64,000 bases of DNA from Clostridium_AD sp050717545 (lineage in GTDB: Bacteria; Bacillota; Clostridia; Clostridiales; Clostridiaceae), in assembly GCF_050717545.1 (NCBI RefSeq), contig NZ_JBOITN010000037.1, forward strand, positions 1 to 64,000, written 5' to 3'. Within the stretch, counting starts at the first letter, position 1, and each line of letters starts with the position of its first letter. This document shows positions 1-8,895 of this stretch, one piece after another. The position numbers were made by a program, and so were the translations under genes. The notes beneath the pieces are model-generated. The model made no database searches. It saw only the letters and a list, made by a program, of their open reading frames with translations, and was not told the origin of the DNA.

Positions 1-192
1 ACATATTATAATAATTATAGGTATCAATGGAACTTAAAAAAAATGACTCCTGTGAAATACAGAAATCATCTTTTAGCTTCCTAACACTCTTTTTTATATT
101 GTCCTTGACATAGGTACCAGTTTATTTATGCTACTTTTTTTTATTACTATTAACTTATACCTGTTATTTCAACTTTTACAATCTTATTAATA

Positions 193-1101
193 TCATTTTA
201 AGCTATTATAAATACTAGCTAGATTTTCTGACATACTTTCTATATACGTCTTATTATCTTCATTAATTTCTATTGTATATAACTTTTGCACTTTAGCACC
301 TGCATTAGTTGCAAGACTCTTTGATACTCTTGGGCTTGCAAGTTCCTCCATAAAAATAACTTTTATTTTATTTTTTTTACATAACTCTACCATCTTAGCA
401 AAATCTTGCGGAGCAGGCTCTCCCCCTGAAAATACACCCTCTACACTCTTTTGGTTTAATCCAAAATCTCTGCACAAATACCCAAAGGCAGCATGGCCTG
501 TAACAAAATTCTTATTTGTTACACCCGCAAATTTTCCTTTGTATTCATCATAAAGCTTATCCAGCTTACCCGAGAATTCCTGAAAGTTTTTCTCATAAAA
601 CGCTTGGTTTGGCTTATCAACCTTTATTAATCCATCTTTTATATTTTTAGTTTGAATTTTTGCTTCTTTTAAACTAAGCCATATATGTGGATCATATTGA
701 CCATGCTTGCCTAATGCTTCCCCTTCATTTTTTATGGGAGTTATGCCAGTTGATGAATCTACTACAACTAAATTCTTATCGTCTATAGCCGTTAACGTTT
801 TATCTACCCAGGATTCCATTCCGAATCCACTATAGACAAACAAATTAGCTTTAGTTATATTTCCCATATCTTTAATCTTAGGTTCAAAATCATGTGGTTC
901 AACGCCCCCTGGTACTACTGTTGTTACTTCAATTTTATCTTTGCCAACAGCCTGGGCAAATTCCTTTAATGGATTAAATGAAACTATAACTTGTAATTTT
1001 TCGTTTTCATCCTTTTGTTTTGCGTCAGTTGTAGAGTTTGAGCACCCAACTAATGTACCTATAACACATGTTAATAAAATAATACTAATAATTTTTTTCA
1101 A
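193..1101 (-). CDS. ZnuA/TroA-type metal ABC transporter substrate-binding lipoprotein
   Basis: 302 aa. A lipoprotein signal peptide ends in the lipobox VGC (Cys about residue 20), so the protein should be tethered outside the membrane. Histidines in PHDFEP, DPHIWL and TGHAAFGY are the usual zinc/manganese ligands of cluster A-I binding proteins. The family captures Zn2+ or Mn2+ and hands it to an ABC permease. The start is TTG, 9 nt after AAGGAG. No permease or ATPase partner lies next to it within the window; partners could lie before position 1. The family is sure, the metal is not; zinc is the first guess because of the operator-like site upstream. Confidence 0.9.
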   Translation of the reverse strand: MKKIISIILLTCVIGTLVGCSNSTTDAKQKDENEKLQVIVSFNPLKEFAQAVGKDKIEVTTVVPGGVEPHDFEPKIKDMGNITKANLFVYSGFGMESWVDKTLTAIDDKNLVVVDSSTGITPIKNEGEALGKHGQYDPHIWLSLKEAKIQTKNIKDGLIKVDKPNQAFYEKNFQEFSGKLDKLYDEYKGKFAGVTNKNFVTGHAAFGYLCRDFGLNQKSVEGVFSGGEPAPQDFAKMVELCKKNKIKVIFMEELASPRVSKSLATNAGAKVQKLYTIEINEDNKTYIESMSENLASIYNSLK

Positions 1102-1167
1102 TATTTTACACTCCTTTAGACTATTAACTGAATATCTAACTTATATTTTTAATATGATTACCGTTGT

Positions 1168-1221
1168 TGCAAATCACTTGCATTTACGTTTATACTATAC
1201 CATATATTTGAAGTTTGTCAA
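1168..1221 (-). promoter_or_regulatory. Promoter and operator-like palindrome for the metal-binding lipoprotein
   Basis: On the minus strand TTGACA (1216-1221) and TATAGT (1194-1199) are 16 nt apart, a strong sigma-A type promoter. Just downstream of the -10 lies TGCAA-ATCAC-TTGCA (1168-1182), placed where a repressor would block initiation. A Zur- or AdcR-like regulator is inferred only from the gene it precedes. Confidence 0.6.
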
Positions 1222-1278
1222 GACTTAAGTACCTCAAACTATTTTAATCATTGTCATCACAAAACTCTAATCGCACAA

Positions 1279-1311
1279 AAAAAGTATGTATTATAATAAT
1301 ACATACTTTTT
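1279..1311. terminator. Terminator after the first RNase J gene
   Basis: A perfect 15-bp stem with a 3-nt loop, starting AAAAAGTATG and ending CATACTTTTT, lies just past the RNase J stop. It has a T-run on either strand. Confidence 0.8.
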
Positions 1312-1349
1312 CACCCATAAAAGATTATGAAAATATAAAAATTAAGTTT

Positions 1350-3032
1350 CTAGATTTCCATTATTATTGGTATAATTATAGGTCTTCTCTTAGTTTTTAT
1401 ATATAAAAACTGACCTAAAGCATTTCTAATGCTAGATTTTATTACTGCCCATTCTTTGATCTTATTATCTAAGCACTGTTCAAGCTCTTTTCTAACAATG
1501 TCCCTTGCCTCATTAATAAGTTCATTGGATTCCTTCATATATACAAAACCTCTAGTGATTATATCTGGTCCTGCAACTATAGTATAAGTTTCTCTTTGAA
1601 TAGTAACTACCACAGTAAGAATACCCTCTTCAGCCAAATGTTTTCTATCTCTAAGTACGATATTTCCAACATCTCCTACTCCAAGACCATCTACCATTAT
1701 AGCTCCTGTTTGTACTTTTCCAGCAAACTTACATTCACTTGGAGATACTTCTAATATTTGACCAGTTTCTCCAATAAAAATTCTTTCAGGATCCATCCCT
1801 AATTTCTCTGCAAGTAATGCATGTTGTTTAAGGTGTCTATATTCACCATGTACTGGCATAAAGTATTTAGGCTTAACTAATGTATGCATTAATTTTAACT
1901 CTTCTTGGCATGCATGCCCAGAAACGTGAATTTCTTCTGTAGTATTATATATTACATTAGCTCCCTTTTTAAACAGTTCATTTATTACATTATATATAAA
2001 TTTTTCATTTCCTGGAATAGGAGATGCAGATAATATAATTAAATCACCTTTTTGTATTTGAATACTTCTATGTGTTGATGATGCCATTCTTGTTAATGCA
2101 GCTAGTGGTTCACCTTGGCTACCAGTAGTTACTATTGTTACCTTATCATCTGGGTAATTACGAAGTTCTGCAACTGTAATTAGATGCTCTGGTTCTATAT
2201 GCAAATAACCTAGTTTTATTGCCACATCAGATATTCTTTCCATACTTCTTCCACTGAATGCTATCTTTCTTCCATTAGCAATAGCAGAATTTGCAATTTG
2301 TTGTATTCTATGAATATTTGATGCAAATGAAGCTACTATTATTCTACCTTTAGCCTTAAAAAATATTTTATTTAAGGTTTCTCCGATTACTTTCTCAGAT
2401 ATAGTAAATCCAGGACGTTCTACATTAGTACTATCCGCCATTAGAAGTAATACTCCTTGACCACCTAATTTTGCAAATCGCTCTAAATCTATAACTTCAC
2501 CATCAATTGGGGTATAATCTACTTTAAAATCTCCTGTGTGTATGATTCTTCCAATAGGAGTATGAACACAAAGTGAGCATGCATCCGCAATACTATGACT
2601 AACTCTTATAAATTCTACGCTAATTTTGTCTAATTTTACAATGTCACCAGCTGAAACTACATTTAAAGTGCAATCTGCTAGTATTCCATGTTCTTCAAGC
2701 TTGTTTTCTACAAGTCCAAGTGTTAAACGAGTTCCGTATACAGGAATATTAATTTCCTTTAAAACATAAGGTAATGCTCCTATATGATCTTCATGACCAT
2801 GTGTTAGAAAAATTCCTTTTATTCTATCTTTGTTTTCTAAAAGATAAGTTATATCTGGAATTACTAAATCCACTCCATACATATCTACATCCGGGAATGA
2901 AATTCCACAATCTATAATAATAGTTTCATCTTTATATTCTATTGCAGTAATATTCTTTCCAATTTCTCCAAGTCCACCTATTGGTATAACTCTAATTTTA
3001 TTTTTTCCTTTATTTCTATAATTATTATTCAA
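1350..3032 (-). CDS. rnj: Ribonuclease J (first copy)
   Basis: 560 aa metallo-beta-lactamase/beta-CASP nuclease. The family combines 5'-3' exonuclease and endonuclease activity in mRNA decay and rRNA maturation in Firmicutes. The zinc-site motif HGHEDH is at residues 78-83 and the later beta-CASP motifs (TGSQGE, SGHA, MPVHGEYRH) are present in order. The length is normal. The start codon is TTG, a few bases after AGGTAG. A paralogue of identical length and closely similar sequence lies at 13246-14928 on the same strand. Which copy corresponds to RnjA or RnjB cannot be decided here. Confidence 0.95.
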   Translation of the reverse strand: MNNNYRNKGKNKIRVIPIGGLGEIGKNITAIEYKDETIIIDCGISFPDVDMYGVDLVIPDITYLLENKDRIKGIFLTHGHEDHIGALPYVLKEINIPVYGTRLTLGLVENKLEEHGILADCTLNVVSAGDIVKLDKISVEFIRVSHSIADACSLCVHTPIGRIIHTGDFKVDYTPIDGEVIDLERFAKLGGQGVLLLMADSTNVERPGFTISEKVIGETLNKIFFKAKGRIIVASFASNIHRIQQIANSAIANGRKIAFSGRSMERISDVAIKLGYLHIEPEHLITVAELRNYPDDKVTIVTTGSQGEPLAALTRMASSTHRSIQIQKGDLIILSASPIPGNEKFIYNVINELFKKGANVIYNTTEEIHVSGHACQEELKLMHTLVKPKYFMPVHGEYRHLKQHALLAEKLGMDPERIFIGETGQILEVSPSECKFAGKVQTGAIMVDGLGVGDVGNIVLRDRKHLAEEGILTVVVTIQRETYTIVAGPDIITRGFVYMKESNELINEARDIVRKELEQCLDNKIKEWAVIKSSIRNALGQFLYIKTKRRPIIIPIIMEI

Positions 3033-3144
3033 TTTCTACCTGATTCCTAAATAATAGGCAATTTTTATATCCTATATTTTCGTTGTGTCGACTAAACATA
3101 ATGGCAACTTAACAAAATTTAAGCATTTAGTTTAGTATTATTAT

Positions 3145-3251
3145 ATTAAATCATCTCCTACTGAGCTGAAACAGCTTTGAAAAAGATGCGAACAACTCCG
3201 TAGGAGATGCGAACAGCTCCAAAGGAGATGCGAACAGCTCCAAAGGAGATG
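3145..3251. repeat. Hairpin-element cluster: one plus unit, then three 21-bp tandem units in reverse
   Basis: TTAAATCATCTCCTACTGAG reads on the plus strand. It is followed by three 21-bp tandem units (3185-3205, 3206-3226, 3227-3247) of the form GATGCGAACAGCTCCAAAGG, the same element read on the minus strand. The core stems are CTCC/GGAG with 3-nt loops. It belongs to the dispersed family described under findings. Confidence 0.8.
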
Positions 3252-3253
3252 AA

Positions 3254-3371
3254 TTGACGACTTCATAAAGAGACTTACTCCTTTGTAGTTCTCTAGAGTA
3301 GATAACAATTTTCAATTGTTATCTACTCACTTATAGAAGTGGGAGACTTTCCTTCTAAAATGTCGTTAAAT
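3254..3371. mobile_element. Probable IS200/IS605-type end remnant splitting a small hairpin repeat
   Basis: The flanks GACGACTTC (3256-3264) and TTCTAAAATGTCGTT (3353-3367) together match the uninterrupted hairpin at 24096-24116. Between them are about 88 bp with a perfect 14-bp stem-loop (AGTAGATAACAATT, 3297-3310, pairing with 3314-3327) and a second small hairpin CACTT-ATAG-AAGTG followed by GGGAGACTTTC. That tail resembles right ends of IS200/IS605 elements. No transposase or TnpB frame is present, so this is a scar or a non-autonomous element. Confidence 0.45.
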
Positions 3372-4086
3372 GTAATATAACTTACTTATGCCAAATATTT
3401 TCTTTCTGCTTGTTAACCATAAATCAGGTTTTTCACCTACCTTTTCTTTTATATTTTTGTAACATTAATCTACATAATTAGCTTAAGATATCTTTTTAGA
3501 GACAATAGTTTGTCTTTCCTATATCTAAATATAGCTAACTTACCTATATCAATCATCTACTTTGTAGCTTATCATCTACTTTGTAACTGATCATAATTCA
3601 TGTTTTTTATCTTCTCAAGATTGTGAATGTCTTTATTTTTTTAGTAATTCTTTCTCCCTTCTTCAAGTATTTTCTAATTACTTATATTTAAAGTGCTGCT
3701 ATTTAAATAAACATCACTTTGTTTTTTACTATATATATTATATGTTATATATTTTTATGTTTTAAGAAAATTTAAATTAATAAAATGTTTGTAGTTTCCT
3801 AATAAATACAATAAGTAAGATTGCTTTTTCTCTAATCAAATATAATTATACCATATATATTTGAATATAATCAAACATTATGTAAAAAGGTTCAAAAGTA
3901 ATCGCTTAACCTCGCAATATAACCCATTATAGTTATGTGACCTTATTTAATAATACTAAACTTATTATTATCATGTCTATTATGGTATATTTTATTCATT
4001 CTATATTAAATCATCCAAGAATGAATTCGTTATCACTTATAGTTTATCATTAATGGTGTAAAAAAAGAAGGGCCAGAATGGTATTA
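3372..4086. other. Gene-free AT-rich stretch
   Basis: Apart from the short tandem repeat at 3552-3589 I see no supported gene or RNA. A TTAAATCATCC at about 4005 may be a decayed copy of the hairpin family. Confidence 0.5.
3552..3589 (+). repeat. Hairpin element, two tandem 19-bp units
   Basis: ATCATCTACTTTGTAGCTT is followed directly by ATCATCTACTTTGTAACTG. The first unit keeps the central stem as CTAC/GTAG, a compensatory change from CTCC/GGAG elsewhere in the window. Confidence 0.7.
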
Positions 4087-4515
4087 CTACCACCCCAGTT
4101 CCCCGCTCAAATCAATCTCATTGTTTTCTATTCTTTTCTTTAAATCCTTAATCTTTTCTTCTATAATCTTTGCAACTTTTATAAATTCCGCGTCAGATTT
4201 TCCAGTAGGGTCGTCAAGTCCCCAATCTTCTTCATGCCTATGTGCCACAATGGGGCAAACTACATTACATCCCATTTTCACAACAATATCAGTTTCTGGT
4301 ATATCATCTATTAACTTTGATGATTGAGTTTCATTCATATCTAAGTTGTATAAATCTTTTATTATTCTCACAGCATCTTGGTTAATTTGAGGTTTAGTCT
4401 GCGTCCCTGCTGAATAAGAATCGAACTGGGCTGCTCCTATCATCTTTCCTAACGCTTCTGCCATCTGTGACCTGCAAGAATTGTGAACACATATAAATGC
4501 CACCTTTGGTTTCAT
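4087..4515 (-). CDS. arsC: Arsenate reductase, low-molecular-weight phosphatase type (ArsC)
   Basis: 142 aa. The N-terminal P-loop CVHNSCRSQMAEA holds the catalytic Cys and Arg of thioredoxin-coupled ArsC and LMW tyrosine phosphatases. Cytosolic; the family reduces arsenate to arsenite. It is the last gene of the pst-phoU run, 94 bp after phoU, with SD GAGGAG. The setting is sensible because arsenate enters cells through Pst. A protein-tyrosine phosphatase role cannot be excluded from sequence alone. Confidence 0.85.
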   Translation of the reverse strand: MKPKVAFICVHNSCRSQMAEALGKMIGAAQFDSYSAGTQTKPQINQDAVRIIKDLYNLDMNETQSSKLIDDIPETDIVVKMGCNVVCPIVAHRHEEDWGLDDPTGKSDAEFIKVAKIIEEKIKDLKKRIENNEIDLSGELGW

Positions 4516-4550
4516 ATCACCATTCTCCTCTACACTTTATATTATTATTA

Positions 4551-4605
4551 ATCATCTCCTTCGGAGCTGTCATCTCCTTCGGAGCTGTCATCTCATGGCG
4601 AGCTG
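4551..4605 (+). repeat. Hairpin element, three tandem 18-19-bp units
   Basis: ATCATCTCCTTCGGAGCTG, then TCATCTCCTTCGGAGCTG, then TCATCTCATGGCGAGCTG. The array fills the phoU-arsC gap almost completely and would be transcribed within the operon. Confidence 0.8.
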
Positions 4606-4609
4606 ATAA

Positions 4610-5266
4610 CTAATCATTTAAATCTATTTGTTCTCCAGTAACTTTATAAACAGTGGATTCACAAATATTTGTTGTATGATCAGCAATCCTTTCCAGGAAT
4701 TTACATACAAACAAAAGCTGACTAGCTTGCAGTGCTGTTTTAGCATCAAGCTTAATTACGGCAAGCAGCTCATCAAAGACTTCCTTATATATAACATCAA
4801 TTTCATCATCCATTTTACAGGTACTATATGCTTTTTCAACACTTCCCTCAACATAGGCATCAATAGATAGCATAATCATTTTCTTTGCAATGTCTGCCAT
4901 TATAGGGATATGTGTTAGCTGAGTAATATATGTTTCATTTTTAAGTCTTAAAGCTATTTTAGCTATATCAACTGCATGGTCCGCTATTCTCTCTATATCT
5001 GTTACTATCTTAGTTGTAGTAAATATTGTTCTTAAATCATTCGCTAGTGGCTGCTGAGTTGCAATTAATTTAATACACTGGTCTTCTATATCTCTTTGAA
5101 GATCATCCACCAAATCATCATTCTTAATTACTTTTTCTGCCATTTCGCAATCTTGATTAATTAATGCCTCTATACACTCGAATATTTGCTTTTCTGCAAT
5201 ACTTCCCATAGTTAATAGATCATGATGAACTTGTTGTAGCCCTATATCGAAAGACGCTCTTGTCAT
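4610..5266 (-). CDS. phoU: Phosphate transport regulator PhoU
   Basis: 218 aa, two PhoU helical-bundle repeats, each with the family-type E/D-rich motif (DIERIADHAVDIAK and FLERIADHTTNICE). PhoU sits between the Pst transporter and the PhoR/PhoP two-component system and damps phosphate uptake and signalling. It directly follows pstB. SD GGAGAG precedes an ATG start. Confidence 0.95.
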   Translation of the reverse strand: MTRASFDIGLQQVHHDLLTMGSIAEKQIFECIEALINQDCEMAEKVIKNDDLVDDLQRDIEDQCIKLIATQQPLANDLRTIFTTTKIVTDIERIADHAVDIAKIALRLKNETYITQLTHIPIMADIAKKMIMLSIDAYVEGSVEKAYSTCKMDDEIDVIYKEVFDELLAVIKLDAKTALQASQLLFVCKFLERIADHTTNICESTVYKVTGEQIDLND

Positions 5267-5372
5267 ATTCCACTCTCCTTTAGAAATCTAGTCTAGCATA
5301 CGTTAAACTAGATATATCTCTAATATTATATTTATTAAATTATCTCATTGGTCAATGAATGTCCTAAATATT

Positions 5373-6122
5373 TTAACCGAATCTTCCTGTTATATAATCC
5401 TCTGTTCTTTTGTCCCTAGGTTTGTAGAATATCTCTTCGGTCTTGCCACACTCAACAACTTCACCATTAAGGAAAAATGCAGTTTGATCGGATATTCTGC
5501 CTGCCTGCTGCATATTATGAGTAACTATTATAACAGTATACTTAGTTTTTAATACATCCAGTAATTCTTCAATGCTAGCTGTTGATATTGGATCTAATGC
5601 TGAAGTAGGTTCATCCATAAGAATAACTTCTGGTTCTACAGCGAGCACTCTAGCTATACATATTCTTTGTTGTTGCCCACCAGATAGACCCATTGCACTT
5701 GTTTTAAGTCTATCCTTAACTTCGCTCCATACTGCAGCCCCTTTAAGACTTTTCTCAACAATTTCATCTAACTTAGTTTTATTTTTAATTCCATGTATTC
5801 TTGGCCCATAGGCTATATTGTCATAAATAGACATAGGAAATGGATTAGGTTTTTGAAAAACCATTCCTACCTTTTTCCTGAGTTCTATTATATTACACTC
5901 GTCGTAAATATTATTACCCTCATATATAACTTGACCTTCAGTTTTTACATTATCTATTAAGTCATTCATCCTGTTAAGAGTTCTTAAAAATGTTGACTTA
6001 CCACAGCCAGAAGGCCCTATAAGCGCTGTAACTTCATTTTTGTTTATATCAAGGTTAATATTTTTTAATGCTTGAGTGCTACCATAAAACAAATTAAGAT
6101 TTTTAATTTGTATAATACTCAT
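5373..6122 (-). CDS. pstB: Phosphate ABC transporter ATPase PstB
   Basis: 249 aa ABC ATPase. Walker A GPSGCGKST, signature LSGGQQQR and Walker B VILMDEPTSALDP are all present. PstB typical length and the C-terminal KRTEDYITGRFG are family-specific. It energises PstCA. SD GGAGG precedes ATG. It is separated from pstA by the chemoreceptor gene, which is unusual. Confidence 0.97.
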   Translation of the reverse strand: MSIIQIKNLNLFYGSTQALKNINLDINKNEVTALIGPSGCGKSTFLRTLNRMNDLIDNVKTEGQVIYEGNNIYDECNIIELRKKVGMVFQKPNPFPMSIYDNIAYGPRIHGIKNKTKLDEIVEKSLKGAAVWSEVKDRLKTSAMGLSGGQQQRICIARVLAVEPEVILMDEPTSALDPISTASIEELLDVLKTKYTVIIVTHNMQQAGRISDQTAFFLNGEVVECGKTEEIFYKPRDKRTEDYITGRFG

Positions 6123-6174
6123 GTAATTCCCTCCTATATCATTTCTTAGAGTTTATTGTTTTTCTAAAAAATCT

Positions 6175-7995
6175 CTAAATTTTGAATTGTTGTAGTAATT
6201 TTCGTAAATCTTCACCTTGGTTTGCTTGACTCTCATGCCCTACCACAATGTAATCCATAGCTTTTGAAGTTTCTGATACACTTGCCGCTATCTGATTAGA
6301 ACTACCAGTAACTTCTAAAAGCAATTCTAAAACTGATTTAATTGATGTGTCTGTTTTTCCAATAATAGTTTTCATATCTGTTGTGCTTTCTACTAAATAA
6401 TTAGAAAAGTTATCCATATATTCTGAGTCCTTTTGATAATGACTGCCCATATCAAGCATTAAATCATAATCTTTAGTAATTTCATTATCAATAAACTCTA
6501 ATATTTCATTAGAACTTTGACCAATATAAGCAAATGCTTCCTCAACTAAAACAACCGTATTTTTAATATCGCTTGTTGCATTTGTTGATGATGTTGCAAG
6601 CTTTCCAATTTCCTTCGCAACTACCGCAAACCCTTTTCCTTGTTCTCCTGCTCTAGCTGCTTCTATTGAAGCATTTAATGATAACAGTTTAGTTTGTTTT
6701 GATATGTTATCAATTAGATCTGACATAACTTTAATTTTTTTAACCACTTTACCATTTTCTATTGCCTTTAAAATATTTGCTTGCTTTTCAATGTAAATAG
6801 AGTTTACCATTTTTTTCGCCTCAAGTGTTTTACTCTTAACATTTATAGCTCTTTCTTTTATTTCCTTAGAAATACTACTTGTAGCAACTGCCTTATCATA
6901 TACTAGCATAATTGATGAAAGTATGTCTTGTGATAAATCACTTATGTCAGTTACAGCTATGTTTATGTCATTTATCCCGGAATTAATTTTATAGGTTGAT
7001 CCATTTACTGTTTGAATATCAGCCGATATCTCCTGGGTGCTATTATAAATATCACGGCTATATGTATTGTTTTTATTAACTTGATCGGTTATACTTACCA
7101 CTAGCTTTTTCGTATTTTCACAGGCTTTATTTAGCGATTTGGATAAAATTCCAACTTCATCATTTGAGTTTATATCTATAAACTTTGTTAAGTTGCCCTC
7201 ACTTAAATTCTCAGCAAAATCTACGCTTTTATTTAAACCATTAGCTATTAAAGAACTAATTAAAATGCCTAGTAAAATAGCAATAACAAATCCGCTTACT
7301 GTTATTATTAATATAGTTATAACCGACTTAATAAATAAATTTTCATTATCCAAGTTAGTTAACTTAGCACTTTCTTCATTAGCTATTATTAAATTTTGAA
7401 GGCTATTATCTAAATTACTTGATACTGCACTAAATGCTTGAAATGAGTCATCTACCTCATCAAATTTGTTCTGACTAATCAAATCAAGCAGTCCAACAAT
7501 TAATTTAGTGCAAGTGTCGTTTATAGAATTTAACTCTGTATTATTTTTTACTTCTTTATTTGTAATGTTTACCTCATTGTACTTTAATAAAAGTTTATTG
7601 TTTTTTTCTAAGACTTCATTAACTTTCTCGATTTTAACCTGAGACACTGTGGCATTTTTCTTTAATAAGATTACTTCCAAATCTCCTTGAATATTAATAA
7701 CATTCTTTTGGATTTGACCAAGTGTTTGTATGGACACTAAATTATGATTATATATTTGCTGGCTTCCCTTATTAATAGCCTTCATGCTGTTATAACTAGA
7801 TATACCCACCATACTTATATATAGTGATATTGCCACAAAACATATAAGTAACTTACTTCTAACCTTTAGGTTAAGAAATCTTTTCGTAACAGATAACTTC
7901 CTTAAATTGTTTAGTCGCTTTCTACTAAAAATCTTCTTTAGATCGCGGAATCTTCTTTTGTTAAATAACTTCTTTAAGTTAAAGAATCTTTTCAT
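6175..7995 (-). CDS. Membrane methyl-accepting chemotaxis protein inside the pst operon
   Basis: 606 aa. Residues 1-48 are four tandem 12-residue basic repeats of the form (K/R)RFxNLKKLFx, encoded by 36-bp units. TM1 is about 49-67, followed by a helical extracytoplasmic region with a four-helix-bundle look. TM2 is about 222-250, then HAMP (about 248-300) and a signalling hairpin whose tip NASIEAARAGEQGKGFAVVA is at 441-460. The gene lies between pstA and pstB on the same strand with short gaps and its own SD (GAGGAG), so it should be co-transcribed under phosphate control. A role as a phosphate-linked chemoreceptor is inference. The basic repeat arm is not normal for the family. Confidence 0.92.
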   Translation of the reverse strand: MKRFFNLKKLFNKRRFRDLKKIFSRKRLNNLRKLSVTKRFLNLKVRSKLLICFVAISLYISMVGISSYNSMKAINKGSQQIYNHNLVSIQTLGQIQKNVINIQGDLEVILLKKNATVSQVKIEKVNEVLEKNNKLLLKYNEVNITNKEVKNNTELNSINDTCTKLIVGLLDLISQNKFDEVDDSFQAFSAVSSNLDNSLQNLIIANEESAKLTNLDNENLFIKSVITILIITVSGFVIAILLGILISSLIANGLNKSVDFAENLSEGNLTKFIDINSNDEVGILSKSLNKACENTKKLVVSITDQVNKNNTYSRDIYNSTQEISADIQTVNGSTYKINSGINDINIAVTDISDLSQDILSSIMLVYDKAVATSSISKEIKERAINVKSKTLEAKKMVNSIYIEKQANILKAIENGKVVKKIKVMSDLIDNISKQTKLLSLNASIEAARAGEQGKGFAVVAKEIGKLATSSTNATSDIKNTVVLVEEAFAYIGQSSNEILEFIDNEITKDYDLMLDMGSHYQKDSEYMDNFSNYLVESTTDMKTIIGKTDTSIKSVLELLLEVTGSSNQIAASVSETSKAMDYIVVGHESQANQGEDLRKLLQQFKI

Positions 7996-8036
7996 AACAA
8001 ATAACTCCTCAAAATTTTATTTGTTCCATAATTATA

Positions 8037-8879
8037 TTAATATCTTTTTCTAGTTATAATTCTTGCTGTAACATTTAAGAATAAAACCATAATTATTAGA
8101 ACAAGTGCCGCGCCCCAAGCTTTTTCTATCCAGTCAGCGTATGGAGATTTAGCATACTGAAAAATTTGTGCTGGAAGAGATGCTATAGGCTCACTTAAAC
8201 TGCTTGACCAATATAGGTTACCAAAAGCAGTTAATAGGAGTGGCGCCGTTTCTCCAGCTGCTCTTGCAACTGCAAGCATTACTCCGGTTACTATACCTTT
8301 CATAGCTGTTGGAATAACTATTTTAATAATAGTTTTCCATTTACCTACACCAAGCGCATATGAACCTTCTCTATATTCGTTTGGAACTAGTTTTAAAACA
8401 CCTTCAGTAGAACGCACTACAATAGGAATCAAAAGAATTGACAGTGCCATACCACCTGACATAGCAGAGAACCCCCCAAAAGGCTCAACAAATGCAATAT
8501 ATGCAAATATACCTACAACCACGGATGGTATACCTAAAAGTATATCAACTATAAATCTAACAAGTTCAGAAAATCTACCTTTAGGTTCATATTCGTTTAG
8601 GTATATAGCTGTCATAATACCTATTGGTAATCCAACTACTGACGCAACCCCTACTAGAATTAGAGTTCCAAGTATAGCATTTCCTATTCCCCCACCTACA
8701 TCTCCAGCAGGAGTCGGAAGCGATGTTAAAAATTCCCAGTTTATAACTCTGTACCCTTTATAAATTATATAACTAAGTATACTCACTAATGGAATTAATG
8801 CTAATATCGTTAATAAAACAATTACAATATGCATAAAATCATTAAATATTTTTCTTGATTTTATATTTGTACTTGGCAT
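8037..8879 (-). CDS. pstA: Phosphate ABC transporter permease PstA
   Basis: 280 aa from the chosen start, with six predicted membrane segments and a typical binding-protein-dependent permease loop (ALGVGKWKTIIKIVIPTA). The open frame runs 14 codons further upstream into pstC, but ATG at 8877-8879 has a good SD (GGGAG, 8 nt away) and starts MPSTNIKS. It pairs with PstC to form the phosphate channel. Confidence 0.95.
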   Translation of the reverse strand: MPSTNIKSRKIFNDFMHIVIVLLTILALIPLVSILSYIIYKGYRVINWEFLTSLPTPAGDVGGGIGNAILGTLILVGVASVVGLPIGIMTAIYLNEYEPKGRFSELVRFIVDILLGIPSVVVGIFAYIAFVEPFGGFSAMSGGMALSILLIPIVVRSTEGVLKLVPNEYREGSYALGVGKWKTIIKIVIPTAMKGIVTGVMLAVARAAGETAPLLLTAFGNLYWSSSLSEPIASLPAQIFQYAKSPYADWIEKAWGAALVLIIMVLFLNVTARIITRKRY

Positions 8880-8895
8880 AATATCACTCCCTTCT

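Noticed and set aside
1..192. Partial gene or terminator at the left edge
   Set aside because: Neither strand holds a convincing frame, and no stem with a T-run follows the lipoprotein gene here.
3185..3251. Possible CRISPR array in the 21-bp repeats
   Set aside because: The units are contiguous without spacers and belong to the dispersed hairpin family.
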